From: JAFMKE01 sp964655225
Lineage (GTDB): Bacteria; Bacteroidota; Bacteroidia; Chitinophagales; UBA8649
Reading direction: 5' to 3'
Assembly (NCBI GenBank): GCA_964655225.1
Contig: CAZZMB010000003.1
Location: 1 to 64,000, forward strand
DNA length: 64,000 bases
The notes beneath the pieces are model-generated. The model did no database searches, was not told where the DNA came from, and saw nothing but the letters and a program-made list of their open reading frames with translations. The translations under genes and the position numbers were made by a program. Numbering within the stretch: the first letter of the stretch is position 1; every line of letters begins with the position of its first letter. This document shows, piece after piece, positions 45,003 through 52,932 of the stretch.

Positions 45003-45010
45003 TAACTTTA
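45003..45010 (+). promoter_or_regulatory. Near -7 promoter element (TAACTTTA) for rocD
   Basis: One mismatch to TAnnTTTG, 22 bases before the rocD ATG at 45033. Confidence 0.4.
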
Positions 45011-45032
45011 CACGACTAAACCATTATGAATC

Positions 45033-46295
45033 ATGACAGATCAAGTTTTAAGTATTCCCCAAAAATCAATACAACTAGAAGATAAATATGGCGCCCATAA
45101 TTACCATCCTTTACCGGTTGTTTTAAAAAAGGGAAAAGGTGTTTTTGTTTGGGATGTGAATGGGAAGGTCTATTTTGATTTTCTATCTGCTTATTCTGCA
45201 GTGAACCAGGGGCATAGTCATCCAAGAATTATTAAAGCTCTTACCGATCAAGCGCAAGAGTTAACCTTAACTTCAAGGGCTTTTTACAATGATTCTTTAG
45301 GCGAATATGAACAGTATATTACCTCATATTTTGCTTTCGACAAAGTTCTGCCTATGAATACCGGTGTTGAAGCTGTTGAAACTGCCTTAAAACTTTGCAG
45401 AAAATGGGCGTATGAAAAAAAAGGTATTCCAGTGAATCAAGCAAAAATAATTATGGTAGAAGCTAATTTCCATGGAAGAACTTTAGGCGTTATTTCGGGT
45501 TCTACAGACCCCGATAGTCGAGGTGGTTTTGGCCCTTATCTACCCGGTTTAGAAGTGATTCCTTATAATGATGCAAATGCTCTGGCAAAAGCCTTAGAAG
45601 ATCCTAATGTTGCTGGTTTTATGGTTGAACCTATTCAAGGAGAAGCTGGAGTGGTCGTTCCAGACCAAGATTATTTAAGTAAATGTAAGGCATTATGCAA
45701 GGAAGCTAATGCGCTATTTATTGCTGATGAAGTTCAAACAGGATTAGCGAGAACGGGTCGCTTATTGGCGGTTTGCGGTGATTGCAACTGTAAGGGTTTT
45801 TGTGAAAATAAATACGAAACAAGACCAGATATTTTAATTCTAGGTAAAGCACTATCTGGCGGAGTATATCCAGTTTCAGCAGTCTTGGCAGATGATGAGA
45901 TTATGTTGTGTATTAAACCAGGCGAACATGGTTCAACTTACGGGGGAAATCCACTAGCATGTAAGGTAGCCGTGGAAGCTTTGAAAGTACTAAAGGACGA
46001 AAGATTAGATGATAATGCAAGATTTTTGGGTAAATACTTGCGACAAGAACTACGAAAAATTGAAAGTCCATTAATTAATCTTGTAAGAGGTAAGGGTTTG
46101 TTAAATGCTATTGTGATAAACGATAGTCCAGAAAGCAGCACTGCATGGAACTTGTGTCTTAAACTTCGAGATAATGGTTTGCTAGCTAAACCGACTCATG
46201 GTAATATTATAAGACTAGCTCCACCATTAGTGATAAGTAAGCAACAATTGGACGAATGTATCGAGATAATACGAAAGACATTTATTGAGTTTTAA
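45033..46295 (+). CDS. rocD: Ornithine aminotransferase
   Basis: 420-residue class III PLP aminotransferase that moves the delta-amino group of ornithine to 2-oxoglutarate. Early motifs include GAHNYHPLPVVL and MNTGVEAVETALK; EANFHGRTLGVISGSTDPDSR and IADEVQTGLARTG follow. The PLP lysine is in LILGKALSGG. An insert of about a dozen residues between RTGRLLAVC and RPDILILGK contains four cysteines (Cys248, 251, 253, 257), in a stretch that is short in eukaryotic and Bacillus enzymes as I recall them. The role is arginine/ornithine catabolism. Confidence 0.95.
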   Translation: MTDQVLSIPQKSIQLEDKYGAHNYHPLPVVLKKGKGVFVWDVNGKVYFDFLSAYSAVNQGHSHPRIIKALTDQAQELTLTSRAFYNDSLGEYEQYITSYFAFDKVLPMNTGVEAVETALKLCRKWAYEKKGIPVNQAKIIMVEANFHGRTLGVISGSTDPDSRGGFGPYLPGLEVIPYNDANALAKALEDPNVAGFMVEPIQGEAGVVVPDQDYLSKCKALCKEANALFIADEVQTGLARTGRLLAVCGDCNCKGFCENKYETRPDILILGKALSGGVYPVSAVLADDEIMLCIKPGEHGSTYGGNPLACKVAVEALKVLKDERLDDNARFLGKYLRQELRKIESPLINLVRGKGLLNAIVINDSPESSTAWNLCLKLRDNGLLAKPTHGNIIRLAPPLVISKQQLDECIEIIRKTFIEF

Positions 46296-46342
46296 ATCAA
46301 AATGGACCTTTTCAGGAATACCAATTCAAAATTCTTAGATAA

Positions 46343-46370
46343 ATAAGGAGTTGTATTATTTTCTCCTATC
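46343..46370. terminator. Possible bidirectional terminator hairpin
   Basis: ATAAGGAG pairs with CTCCTAT (one bulged A) around a 12-base AT loop, between convergent rocD and SDR genes. The stem is short and the T runs modest. Confidence 0.35.
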
Positions 46371-47174
46371 TCAATTAAAATCTTTTAAGAAGTTCCTTTG
46401 AATAAAACTTATTAAGCTGATCGGGAAAATTCTTGCAGCTAGCTCTCCTAGTTTTGCTTCCACACCAATAATAATGCGTTTCTTATTTTTGCGTATGCCC
46501 TGAATAATAATTTTGGCAGCTTTTTCAGGAGACCTTTTACTTAAAAACTTGTCATGAAATATTTGATTAAATGCCTTATCACCACCTTTAGCATTTAATG
46601 ATATATTGGTATTTACTCCTCCAGGATGAACCGCATGTATAGTTAATCCTTTATGCCTGTTTTCGACCATAATCGCCTCAGTATAGCCTCTTATGGCAAA
46701 CTTACTGGCACAATATGAACTTTGAGAATCGACGCCGACAAGACCAAATAGACTAGATACATTTACTAGTGCGGATTCACTTTTCTTTTTTAGTTGTGGA
46801 AGAAAAACTTTACTTCCATTGACCATTCCCCAAAAATTAATCTTCATTAACCACTCAAACTGCTCTATGGACGTTTCCTCTGCTGTCATTTTTCCTAGAG
46901 CAACTCCTGCATTATTAATAAGCACATCTGCTCCTCCAAAGTCTTTTTCTAATTCATTGGCCATTTTAACGAAGGAAGGATAATCACCTACATCGAAGCA
47001 ATATGTTTTCACGACGTGTGAAGAGATCTCTTGTTCAATACTCCTTAATCTTCCCTGATCATTGTCTGTTAAACACAATCTAGCGCCCTCTGCGGCAAAT
47101 TGGCGAGCTAAAGCAGCTCCTATGCCAGAAGCAGCTCCCGTTATTACTACGAGCTTATTTTGAAAAACATTCAT
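46371..47174 (-). CDS. SDR family oxidoreductase
   Basis: 267 residues. ITGAASGIGAALA is the cofactor motif, NNAG is at 87-90, and the active site has Tyr154 and Lys158 (YCASK). Asp37 at the end of strand 2 (LCLTDND) suggests NAD preference. The C-terminal ~30 residues are hydrophobic and basic and may touch the membrane. It is last in an operon with the MlaE-like and MlaF-like genes, beginning one base after the ATPase stop. Its substrate is unknown; the context hints at lipid metabolism. Confidence 0.87.
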   Translation of the reverse strand: MNVFQNKLVVITGAASGIGAALARQFAAEGARLCLTDNDQGRLRSIEQEISSHVVKTYCFDVGDYPSFVKMANELEKDFGGADVLINNAGVALGKMTAEETSIEQFEWLMKINFWGMVNGSKVFLPQLKKKSESALVNVSSLFGLVGVDSQSSYCASKFAIRGYTEAIMVENRHKGLTIHAVHPGGVNTNISLNAKGGDKAFNQIFHDKFLSKRSPEKAAKIIIQGIRKNKKRIIIGVEAKLGELAARIFPISLISFIQRNFLKDFN

Positions 47175-47175
47175 C

Positions 47176-47943
47176 TTACTTATTTTGAAGCGCAGCTTCG
47201 CGAAGCTTTTTCAAGAAATCAGATGCGAAAATAAATTCGTACAATTCCTTATTTTCACTCTCTTCCATCACTTGCTCCTTAGACCCTTCCCAATGCTTAT
47301 AGCCTTGGTGAAGAAAAGTAACCTTATCCCCAATACCCATTACTGAATTCATATCATGCGTGTTTATAACTGTAGTAATATTGTATTCTACAGTAATCTC
47401 TTTGATGAGTTCATCAATCACTAAAGCTGTTTTGGGGTCAAGACCAGAGTTAGGCTCATCGCAAAACAAATATTTTGGATTCATAACTATAGCCCTAGCT
47501 ATTCCTACCCTTTTCATCATTCCACCACTTATTTCACCAGGATATTTATCATTAGCATTTTCTAAATTAACCCGACTTAAACAGAAGTTTACCCGCGCTG
47601 TTTTTTCTTCCAAGGACATTTCAGAAAACATATCCAGCGGAAAACGAACATTTTGCTCAACTGTTAGTGAGTCAAACAATGCATTTCCTTGAAAAAGCAT
47701 TCCCATTTCATTGCGTAATTTCTTCTTCTCCTTGACTCCCATTGAACCAATAGGCCTGTTATCATAGAGAATGTCTCCATCTTCCGGATTAAACAAACCA
47801 ACCAAACATTTTAGAAAAACAGTTTTGCCCGCACCACTAGAACCAATAATTAGGTTGCATTTTCCTTTCTGAAATTGTGTGGAAATACCCATTAATATTT
47901 CTTGAGTGCCGAAGCGTTTTTTGATATTACGAACTTCGATCAT
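47176..47943 (-). CDS. MlaF-like ABC transporter ATP-binding protein
   Basis: 255-residue ATPase of the Mla/Mkl phospholipid transport group. Walker A is GSSGAGKT, the signature ISGGMMKRVGIARA, Walker B FCDEPNSGLDP, and NTHDMNSV the switch. SGGM-K and DEPNSGLDP are the typical MlaF/Mkl variants. The start overlaps the end of the MlaE-like permease gene by four bases. It powers lipid movement between the two membranes with MlaE and a MlaD-type protein, whose gene is not present next to it. Confidence 0.93.
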   Translation of the reverse strand: MIEVRNIKKRFGTQEILMGISTQFQKGKCNLIIGSSGAGKTVFLKCLVGLFNPEDGDILYDNRPIGSMGVKEKKKLRNEMGMLFQGNALFDSLTVEQNVRFPLDMFSEMSLEEKTARVNFCLSRVNLENANDKYPGEISGGMMKRVGIARAIVMNPKYLFCDEPNSGLDPKTALVIDELIKEITVEYNITTVINTHDMNSVMGIGDKVTFLHQGYKHWEGSKEQVMEESENKELYEFIFASDFLKKLREAALQNK

Positions 47944-48680
47944 AACAGTAAGAATGCAATTAAAAAGTTTGCAATAATAATTACTATTGAGCTATTAACA
48001 ACTGCCCTTGTACTGGCATTTCCTATCTCTAGTGCACCACCCTTTACATAAAAACCTTGATAACAAGCTATGGAGGTAATAATGAAAGCAAAAACATAAC
48101 ATTTAATCAACATTATTACTATGTAAAATGCTTCATGGCCATCTTGAAGGCCTCTAATATAGTCTGCAACACTAAAGAAATCACCAAGGACTCCCGCTAC
48201 ACCCCCTCCGATAATACCTAATGCTACTGCCATAACAATTAGAAACGGAACAATAATTAAACCTCCCATAATTTTCGGGCCTATTAAGTATGCTGTAGTA
48301 TTTACTCCCATGATTTCTAATGCATCTATTTGCTCTGTAACCCTCATGCTACCAAGCTCAGAAGCTATATTTGAACCTACTTTACCCGCTAATAACAAAG
48401 CGCATATAGTCGGAGCCATTTCAAGAATTAATGAATCTCTAACGATAATACCCATCCACCACATTGGAATTAAACCAATATCCAATAATTGATAAGAAAA
48501 CTGTACGGCGGTTACTGCACCAACAAAAGTTGACACAATGGCAATAATAAGAACAGAACCAATACCAATTTGGTATACTTGGCGCATGGTTTCTTTGGCA
48601 TACATACTTAGATTCTCTGGACGAGTAAACATACTCGAGATCATTAAAATGTACTTACCTATGTCGTGAAGAAACCCCAT
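47940..48680 (-). CDS. MlaE-like ABC transporter permease
   Basis: 246 residues with about five or six membrane spans and the MlaE family signature from GMGVNTTAYLI-type loops: LGSMRVTEQIDALEIMGVN is present near residue 120. It is the inner-membrane permease of the Mla phospholipid pathway, paired with the ATPase gene downstream through a four-base overlap. A perfect -7 element ends 16 bases before the start at 48680. No mlaD-like gene is visible in the window. Confidence 0.93.
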   Translation of the reverse strand: MGFLHDIGKYILMISSMFTRPENLSMYAKETMRQVYQIGIGSVLIIAIVSTFVGAVTAVQFSYQLLDIGLIPMWWMGIIVRDSLILEMAPTICALLLAGKVGSNIASELGSMRVTEQIDALEIMGVNTTAYLIGPKIMGGLIIVPFLIVMAVALGIIGGGVAGVLGDFFSVADYIRGLQDGHEAFYIVIMLIKCYVFAFIITSIACYQGFYVKGGALEIGNASTRAVVNSSIVIIIANFLIAFLLL

Positions 48681-48695
48681 TTAAAAGAATAATGC

Positions 48696-48703
48696 CAAAG
48701 TTA
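48696..48703 (-). promoter_or_regulatory. Bacteroidota -7 promoter element (TAACTTTG) for the mla operon
   Basis: Exact match on the minus strand, ending 16 bases before the MlaE ATG at 48680. Confidence 0.6.
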
Positions 48704-48759
48704 AACAAGGCTTTTTAAAATGAACGTATATTTACCAACAATTTTAAAATTAATCAGTT

Positions 48760-49464
48760 ATGAATAATATTGTAGTAAGTGGAGCCAGTCGAGGTATTGG
48801 AAAGGCGATTGCTGTGCACTTTGCACAAGCCGGTTGGAATGTGGCGTTTTGTTCTCGAAGTCAAGAGAAGCTTGACAGCTTAAAAAAAGAACTTGAAAAA
48901 GTGAATCCAAAAGGCAGGTATCTTGCTTTTTCCTGTGACATGTCCAAGCAAGATGAAGTAGAAGTATTTGCCGCAGCCGCAGCAGATTTTTTAGGTAATG
49001 TTGACGTTTTAGTCAATAACGCTGGGGTTTTCTTGCCAGGAAATGTTCATGATATGGAAGGAGAAGATTTTGAGTTAATGATGCGGACCAACATAAGCAG
49101 CGCATTTACGCTTACTAAGTCTTTGGTTGGTGAAATGAAAAAATATAAAGTAGGTCATATTTTTAACATGAGCAGTATTGCAGGTTTTTCGGCCTACCCC
49201 AATGGCGGTGCATATAATGTAAGCAAACACGCTTTAACGGGATATTCCAAAACATTACGTGATGAACTAAAGCCGTTCAATATAAGAGTAACGACCATTT
49301 ATCCTGGTGCAACACTGACAGATTCTTGGTCGGGAGTCGATATACCTGAAACCCGTTTTATGCCAGCTAGTGATATCGCCCAGAGTATCTGGGATGTCCA
49401 TCAATTAAGCAGTAGAACAGTTGTAGAAGATATTGTTTTAAGACCACAACTAGGGGATATTTGA
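48760..49464 (+). CDS. SDR family oxidoreductase
   Basis: 234 residues. SGASRGIGKAIA is the nucleotide motif, NNAG is at 87-90, Ser138/139, Tyr152 and Lys156 (YNVSK) form the active site. The SRSQ after strand 2 suggests NADP. The near -7 element TATATTTA sits at 48727, and its divergent neighbour is the mla operon. It resembles 3-oxoacyl-ACP reductase-like enzymes of unknown substrate. It differs from the two other SDRs in the window in length, cofactor loop and context. Confidence 0.87.
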   Translation: MNNIVVSGASRGIGKAIAVHFAQAGWNVAFCSRSQEKLDSLKKELEKVNPKGRYLAFSCDMSKQDEVEVFAAAAADFLGNVDVLVNNAGVFLPGNVHDMEGEDFELMMRTNISSAFTLTKSLVGEMKKYKVGHIFNMSSIAGFSAYPNGGAYNVSKHALTGYSKTLRDELKPFNIRVTTIYPGATLTDSWSGVDIPETRFMPASDIAQSIWDVHQLSSRTVVEDIVLRPQLGDI

Positions 49465-49575
49465 CAAAAGCAGACACTAGACGTTCTAGCCAAGTCTATC
49501 TCTACCAATTATTTTAGAAAATTACTAAAGATTTTCAATTTGGGAAAATACCAAAGCCATAGTTCTTAAAATTGC

Positions 49576-50559
49576 TTAAGCTATTGTAGGCAAATCTGCA
49601 CTACTCTTTTGAGGAACAGATGAAGGTCTAGGTTTAAGGCCAAGCAGATTAAACATGTAATTGTCCGTTCCAATTTCGGGATTCGGAGTGGTTAATAATT
49701 TGTTTCCAGCAAAGATTGAATTCGCTCCAGCCATAAAACATAATGCTTGCTCTTCCAAACTCATAACTTCTCTACCCGCAGAAATACGCACTACCGCTTG
49801 CGGCATTGTAATTCTAGCTGTAGCCACCATTCGAAGCATTTCCCAGACGTCTACACGTTTATTTTGTTCTAAAGGTGTCCCTTTGATAGGCACTAAACAA
49901 TTAATTGGGACTGATTCAGGTTGAGCGGGTAAATTGGCTAAAGTATGAAGCATACCTACCCTATCTTCATCCGTTTCTCCCATTCCAATAATTCCACCAG
50001 AACAAATTTTTAGTCCTGAGCCTGCAACAGCCTCAAGCGTCTCTAACCGATCCTTGTAGGTTCTAGTCGTTATTATTTTATCATAATATTCATCTGAGGT
50101 ATCCACATTATGGTTGTACGCATTTAAACCAGCATCCTTTAATCTTCCGGCCTGCTCAGGATTTAACATCCCAAGGGTACAGCAAACCTCTAAACCTTCC
50201 TCCCGAACAGCTTTCACCATTTCTAGCACATTGTCAAAATCGTGATTATCACGAACACGCGTACCCATACTTGATATGCAAAATCGAGTAGTTCCGTTGG
50301 CTTTCGCCTCTTTCGCTTTTGCCTTTACGGCTTCTACCTTCATCATTCTACTAGCTTTCACATTCGTTACATACTTAGAGGATTGAGAACAATACGAACA
50401 ATCTTCAGGACAGCCACCTGTTTTAACCGATAGTAGCGTATTTACAACAATCTCTCCTACTTCGAAATTATTTTTATACACTTCACTAGACTCATACATG
50501 AGCTGCAGTAATGGTTTATTGAATATCTCTGAAATTTGTGCTTTAGTCCACCGTTCCAT
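49576..50559 (-). CDS. bioB: Biotin synthase
   Basis: 327-residue radical SAM enzyme that inserts sulfur into dethiobiotin. The SAM [4Fe-4S] ligands are Cys50, Cys54 and Cys57 in GGCPEDCSYCSQ. Further family motifs include GMGETDEDRV and the second-cluster region (CCTLGML, ARITMPQAVVRISAGRE). A -7 element (TATCTTTG) lies 20 bases before the start at 50559, and an inverted repeat directly abuts it. No other biotin genes are adjacent. Confidence 0.97.
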   Translation of the reverse strand: MERWTKAQISEIFNKPLLQLMYESSEVYKNNFEVGEIVVNTLLSVKTGGCPEDCSYCSQSSKYVTNVKASRMMKVEAVKAKAKEAKANGTTRFCISSMGTRVRDNHDFDNVLEMVKAVREEGLEVCCTLGMLNPEQAGRLKDAGLNAYNHNVDTSDEYYDKIITTRTYKDRLETLEAVAGSGLKICSGGIIGMGETDEDRVGMLHTLANLPAQPESVPINCLVPIKGTPLEQNKRVDVWEMLRMVATARITMPQAVVRISAGREVMSLEEQALCFMAGANSIFAGNKLLTTPNPEIGTDNYMFNLLGLKPRPSSVPQKSSADLPTIA

Positions 50560-50578
50560 ATTATACGTTTTGTCAGTA

Positions 50579-50586
50579 CAAAGATA
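50579..50586 (-). promoter_or_regulatory. Bacteroidota -7 promoter element (TATCTTTG) for bioB
   Basis: Exact match on the minus strand, with the initiator only about 15 bases before the ATG. The last arm of the inverted repeat at 50586-50595 touches it. Confidence 0.6.
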
Positions 50587-50629
50587 AAGGAGTTTTTGAA
50601 TAAGAGAGAAGAATTACTTAAACTCCTTT
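50586..50629 (-). promoter_or_regulatory. Perfect 10-bp inverted repeat abutting the bioB promoter (operator or terminator)
   Basis: AAAGGAGTTT (50586-50595) and AAACTCCTTT (50620-50629) are exact reverse complements around a 24-base AT-rich loop. One arm touches the -7 box and the other lies near the -33 to -45 region, which fits a repressor site. It could also terminate the UbiA-like gene's transcript upstream, though the T run is poor. Confidence 0.5.
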
Positions 50630-50681
50630 GAATTATTATCCTAGAATTTTTACTCTATACTGGTATTGAGTATAAGCGAAG

Positions 50682-51542
50682 TCAAATCAAGTCTGCCGAA
50701 GACAAAAAATACTTGCTTATCCAAAGCACAGGGTAAACTAATACAATCAGCCCATCTAGACCAAAAGTGTATATGTATTCTGGCGCATCCCTTTTCAAAG
50801 CGTATATAAGCTTGGCTCCTAAAAGAAATATAGGTAAAAGAATTACACTCATATAAGAATAGTACAATAAGCAAGCAATTGCTAACAATAAATGAATGAG
50901 CGAGATGAATTTAGTTGCTCTTAAACCAAACAACATCGGCAAAGTTGTCATATGCGGGTTTTGCCGATCAGCATTCCAATCTCGTATATCAAAGGGAATT
51001 GTTAACCCTAAAATAAAAAAGAAAACTCCACTACATAACACAAATAATTGAAGTCTAGGTAAATGATTATAATTATCGATTAAGGGAATTCCTAAAACAA
51101 AAACTACCCATACCAATGCAACAATTTGAGTTTTAAGAAACCAAAAAGACCTTAGATTATATCGCTCAAACCCAATATATACTATAGATAACGTTATTAC
51201 TCCTAGTAAAATAAGTAATTGTAAAAACGAGACTTCACTTAAAGCATAAATAAACCCTAGACTTGCGATAAATAAGCATCCATATATAATCGATTTATGC
51301 TGCTTAAGCCAGGCATTAAAAATACCCGTATTTCCTGTTGCATCAAGCCCTCTAAGCTTTAAAAAATTATATCCAATAAACGATGCAGTAAAAATAAGTA
51401 TACCCTCGGTAAAAGTTGGTGAAACATCAGCACCAAGGCAAGTAGATAAGTATAGGCTTAAGGCTGCAAGACTTATCCAGGTATTCGAAAAAACAATGGC
51501 GTCTATGATTGGTTTTAAACTATTCCAAAAATTAGCTGCCAT
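50682..51542 (-). CDS. UbiA-like polytopic membrane protein with degenerate first motif
   Basis: 286 residues with about eight or nine membrane segments, laid out like UbiA prenyltransferases. The second aspartate motif is intact (Asp185, Asp188, Asp192 in DIRDWNAD). At the place of the first motif NDxxDxxxD, the sequence reads N59-F60-L61-K62-L63-R64-G65-L66-D67, so two of the three acidic positions are hydrophobic. UbiA enzymes use both motifs to bind Mg and the isoprenyl diphosphate, so normal prenyl transfer is doubtful. It begins 55 bases downstream of the M42 peptidase gene end. Function unassigned. Confidence 0.7.
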   Translation of the reverse strand: MAANFWNSLKPIIDAIVFSNTWISLAALSLYLSTCLGADVSPTFTEGILIFTASFIGYNFLKLRGLDATGNTGIFNAWLKQHKSIIYGCLFIASLGFIYALSEVSFLQLLILLGVITLSIVYIGFERYNLRSFWFLKTQIVALVWVVFVLGIPLIDNYNHLPRLQLFVLCSGVFFFILGLTIPFDIRDWNADRQNPHMTTLPMLFGLRATKFISLIHLLLAIACLLYYSYMSVILLPIFLLGAKLIYALKRDAPEYIYTFGLDGLIVLVYPVLWISKYFLSSADLI

Positions 51543-51597
51543 TTGAAGATTATAGATTAATAAGTGCTTTATGCTCTCTAAGCATAAAAGGGAGATC

Positions 51598-52680
51598 CTA
51601 GTCTAAATACTTAAAGTTAAAGTCTGGAGTCAATTTTAGTAAAGTTTCATAGATTAATTTAGCTGCATTTTCCATATCCGCCAATTCGACCATTTCGACA
51701 GTAGTATGCATGTATCTTAAAGGAAATGAAATCAATGCACTAGGAACCCCACCATTGGAGTATGCAAATGCATCAGTATCTGTGCCGGTAGCTCTTGATG
51801 CGGCATCTCTTTGGAAAGGTATCTTCTTCGCCTCTGCAGTATCAATAATTAAATCTAATAACTTGTTGTGAACAGCAGGTCCATAGGTAAGAATAGGTCC
51901 TCTCCCACATTTAAAATCACCTTCTGTTTTCTTATTAATCATTGGGGTAGAAGTATCGTGCGCCACGTCAGTGACAATAGCAACATTCGGCTTAATGGTT
52001 TGCGTAATCATTTCCGCACCGCGCAAGCCAACTTCTTCTTGCACCGCATTTACAATGTAAAGTCCAAAAGGCACTTTCTTTTTATTTTCTTTCAACATCT
52101 TAGCCACCAATGCAATAACGACTCCACCTGCCCTATTATCTAAAGCGCGACCAACCGCGTATTTCTTATTTAAAATCATGAATTCATCTTGATAAGTAAT
52201 TACGCTACCCACATGAATGCCCATTTCTAGGACTTCCTTTTTAGAAGTTGCTCCACAGTCTAAAAAGATTGAATCAGCTTTTAAATCGGGATCCTTGCCT
52301 CCTCTTCTTGTATGAATTGCTGGCCATCCAAACACTGCTTGAACAAAGCCTTTTTTAGTATGAATATTTACTTTCTTTGAAGGAGCAATCATATGGTCTG
52401 AGCCGCCATTTCTTTTTACATAAATAAACCCATCATCCGTTATATAACTAACGTACCATGATATCTCATCAGCATGAGCTTCAATAACCACTTTAAATTC
52501 GGCTTCTGGATTAATTACACCGTAGACGGTACCATAGTTATCTACTTGATGCGTATCAATATATTTACCGATAAAATCTAGCCATATTTTTTGGCCATTC
52601 CACTCATATCCGGTGGGTGATGCATTATTAATATACTTCTCAAAAAAAGCTAATTCACTTTTGCCAAAAATCCTTGCCAT
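51598..52680 (-). CDS. M42 family metallopeptidase (glutamyl aminopeptidase/tetrahedral TET type)
   Basis: 360 residues. Expected metal ligands can be seen: His in AHADEI, Asp in GRALDNRAGG, Glu pair in QEEVGLRGA, Asp in VTDVAHD, and His in RYMHTTVEM. These cocatalytic aminopeptidases form large tetrahedral shells that degrade peptides in the cytoplasm. Substrate preference cannot be told. A 56-base spacer separates it from the small Cys-rich gene upstream. Confidence 0.93.
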   Translation of the reverse strand: MARIFGKSELAFFEKYINNASPTGYEWNGQKIWLDFIGKYIDTHQVDNYGTVYGVINPEAEFKVVIEAHADEISWYVSYITDDGFIYVKRNGGSDHMIAPSKKVNIHTKKGFVQAVFGWPAIHTRRGGKDPDLKADSIFLDCGATSKKEVLEMGIHVGSVITYQDEFMILNKKYAVGRALDNRAGGVVIALVAKMLKENKKKVPFGLYIVNAVQEEVGLRGAEMITQTIKPNVAIVTDVAHDTSTPMINKKTEGDFKCGRGPILTYGPAVHNKLLDLIIDTAEAKKIPFQRDAASRATGTDTDAFAYSNGGVPSALISFPLRYMHTTVEMVELADMENAAKLIYETLLKLTPDFNFKYLD

Positions 52681-52736
52681 ACTTTCATTTATTTAAATAT
52701 TCGCTCGAAGATAATAAAAACCTATGTGTCAACCGA

Positions 52737-52892
52737 CTAAAACTTCGGGCACTTTTTGCAAGGCTTATCTTTCTTCTTGTATTTTTTGCAACACTTATTT
52801 TTTTTCTTGGAGCAATTGTTGTAGCTATCGATTGACTTTGGAAGGGTTTCCAAGAGTTCTAATCTAAATATGGTGGTGTCAAATTCGGTCAA
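52737..52892 (-). CDS. Small Cys/Lys-rich protein (51 aa), TTG start
   Basis: 51 residues from TTG at 52892 to TAG at 52737; there is no ATG in frame. The first ~26 residues are ordinary and probably helical (MTEFDTTIFRLELLETL). The rest is basic and cysteine-rich with the spacing C27-x6-CC-x9-C-x2-C48 and about 14 Lys. A -7 element TATATTTG ends 18 bases upstream of the TTG, giving a short leader and its own transcript. The pattern may bind zinc or a nucleic acid. It is too short for a standard ORF scan and I recognise no family. Confidence 0.6.
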   Translation of the reverse strand: MTEFDTTIFRLELLETLPKSIDSYNNCSKKKNKCCKKYKKKDKPCKKCPKF

Positions 52893-52909
52893 TTGATTCT
52901 TATTTAGAA

Positions 52910-52917
52910 CAAATATA
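52910..52917 (-). promoter_or_regulatory. Bacteroidota -7 promoter element (TATATTTG) for the small Cys/Lys-rich gene
   Basis: Exact match on the minus strand, ending 18 bases before the TTG at 52892 and just after the pabB stop (52933). Confidence 0.5.
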
Positions 52918-52932
52918 AATAAGCTTTTTGGA

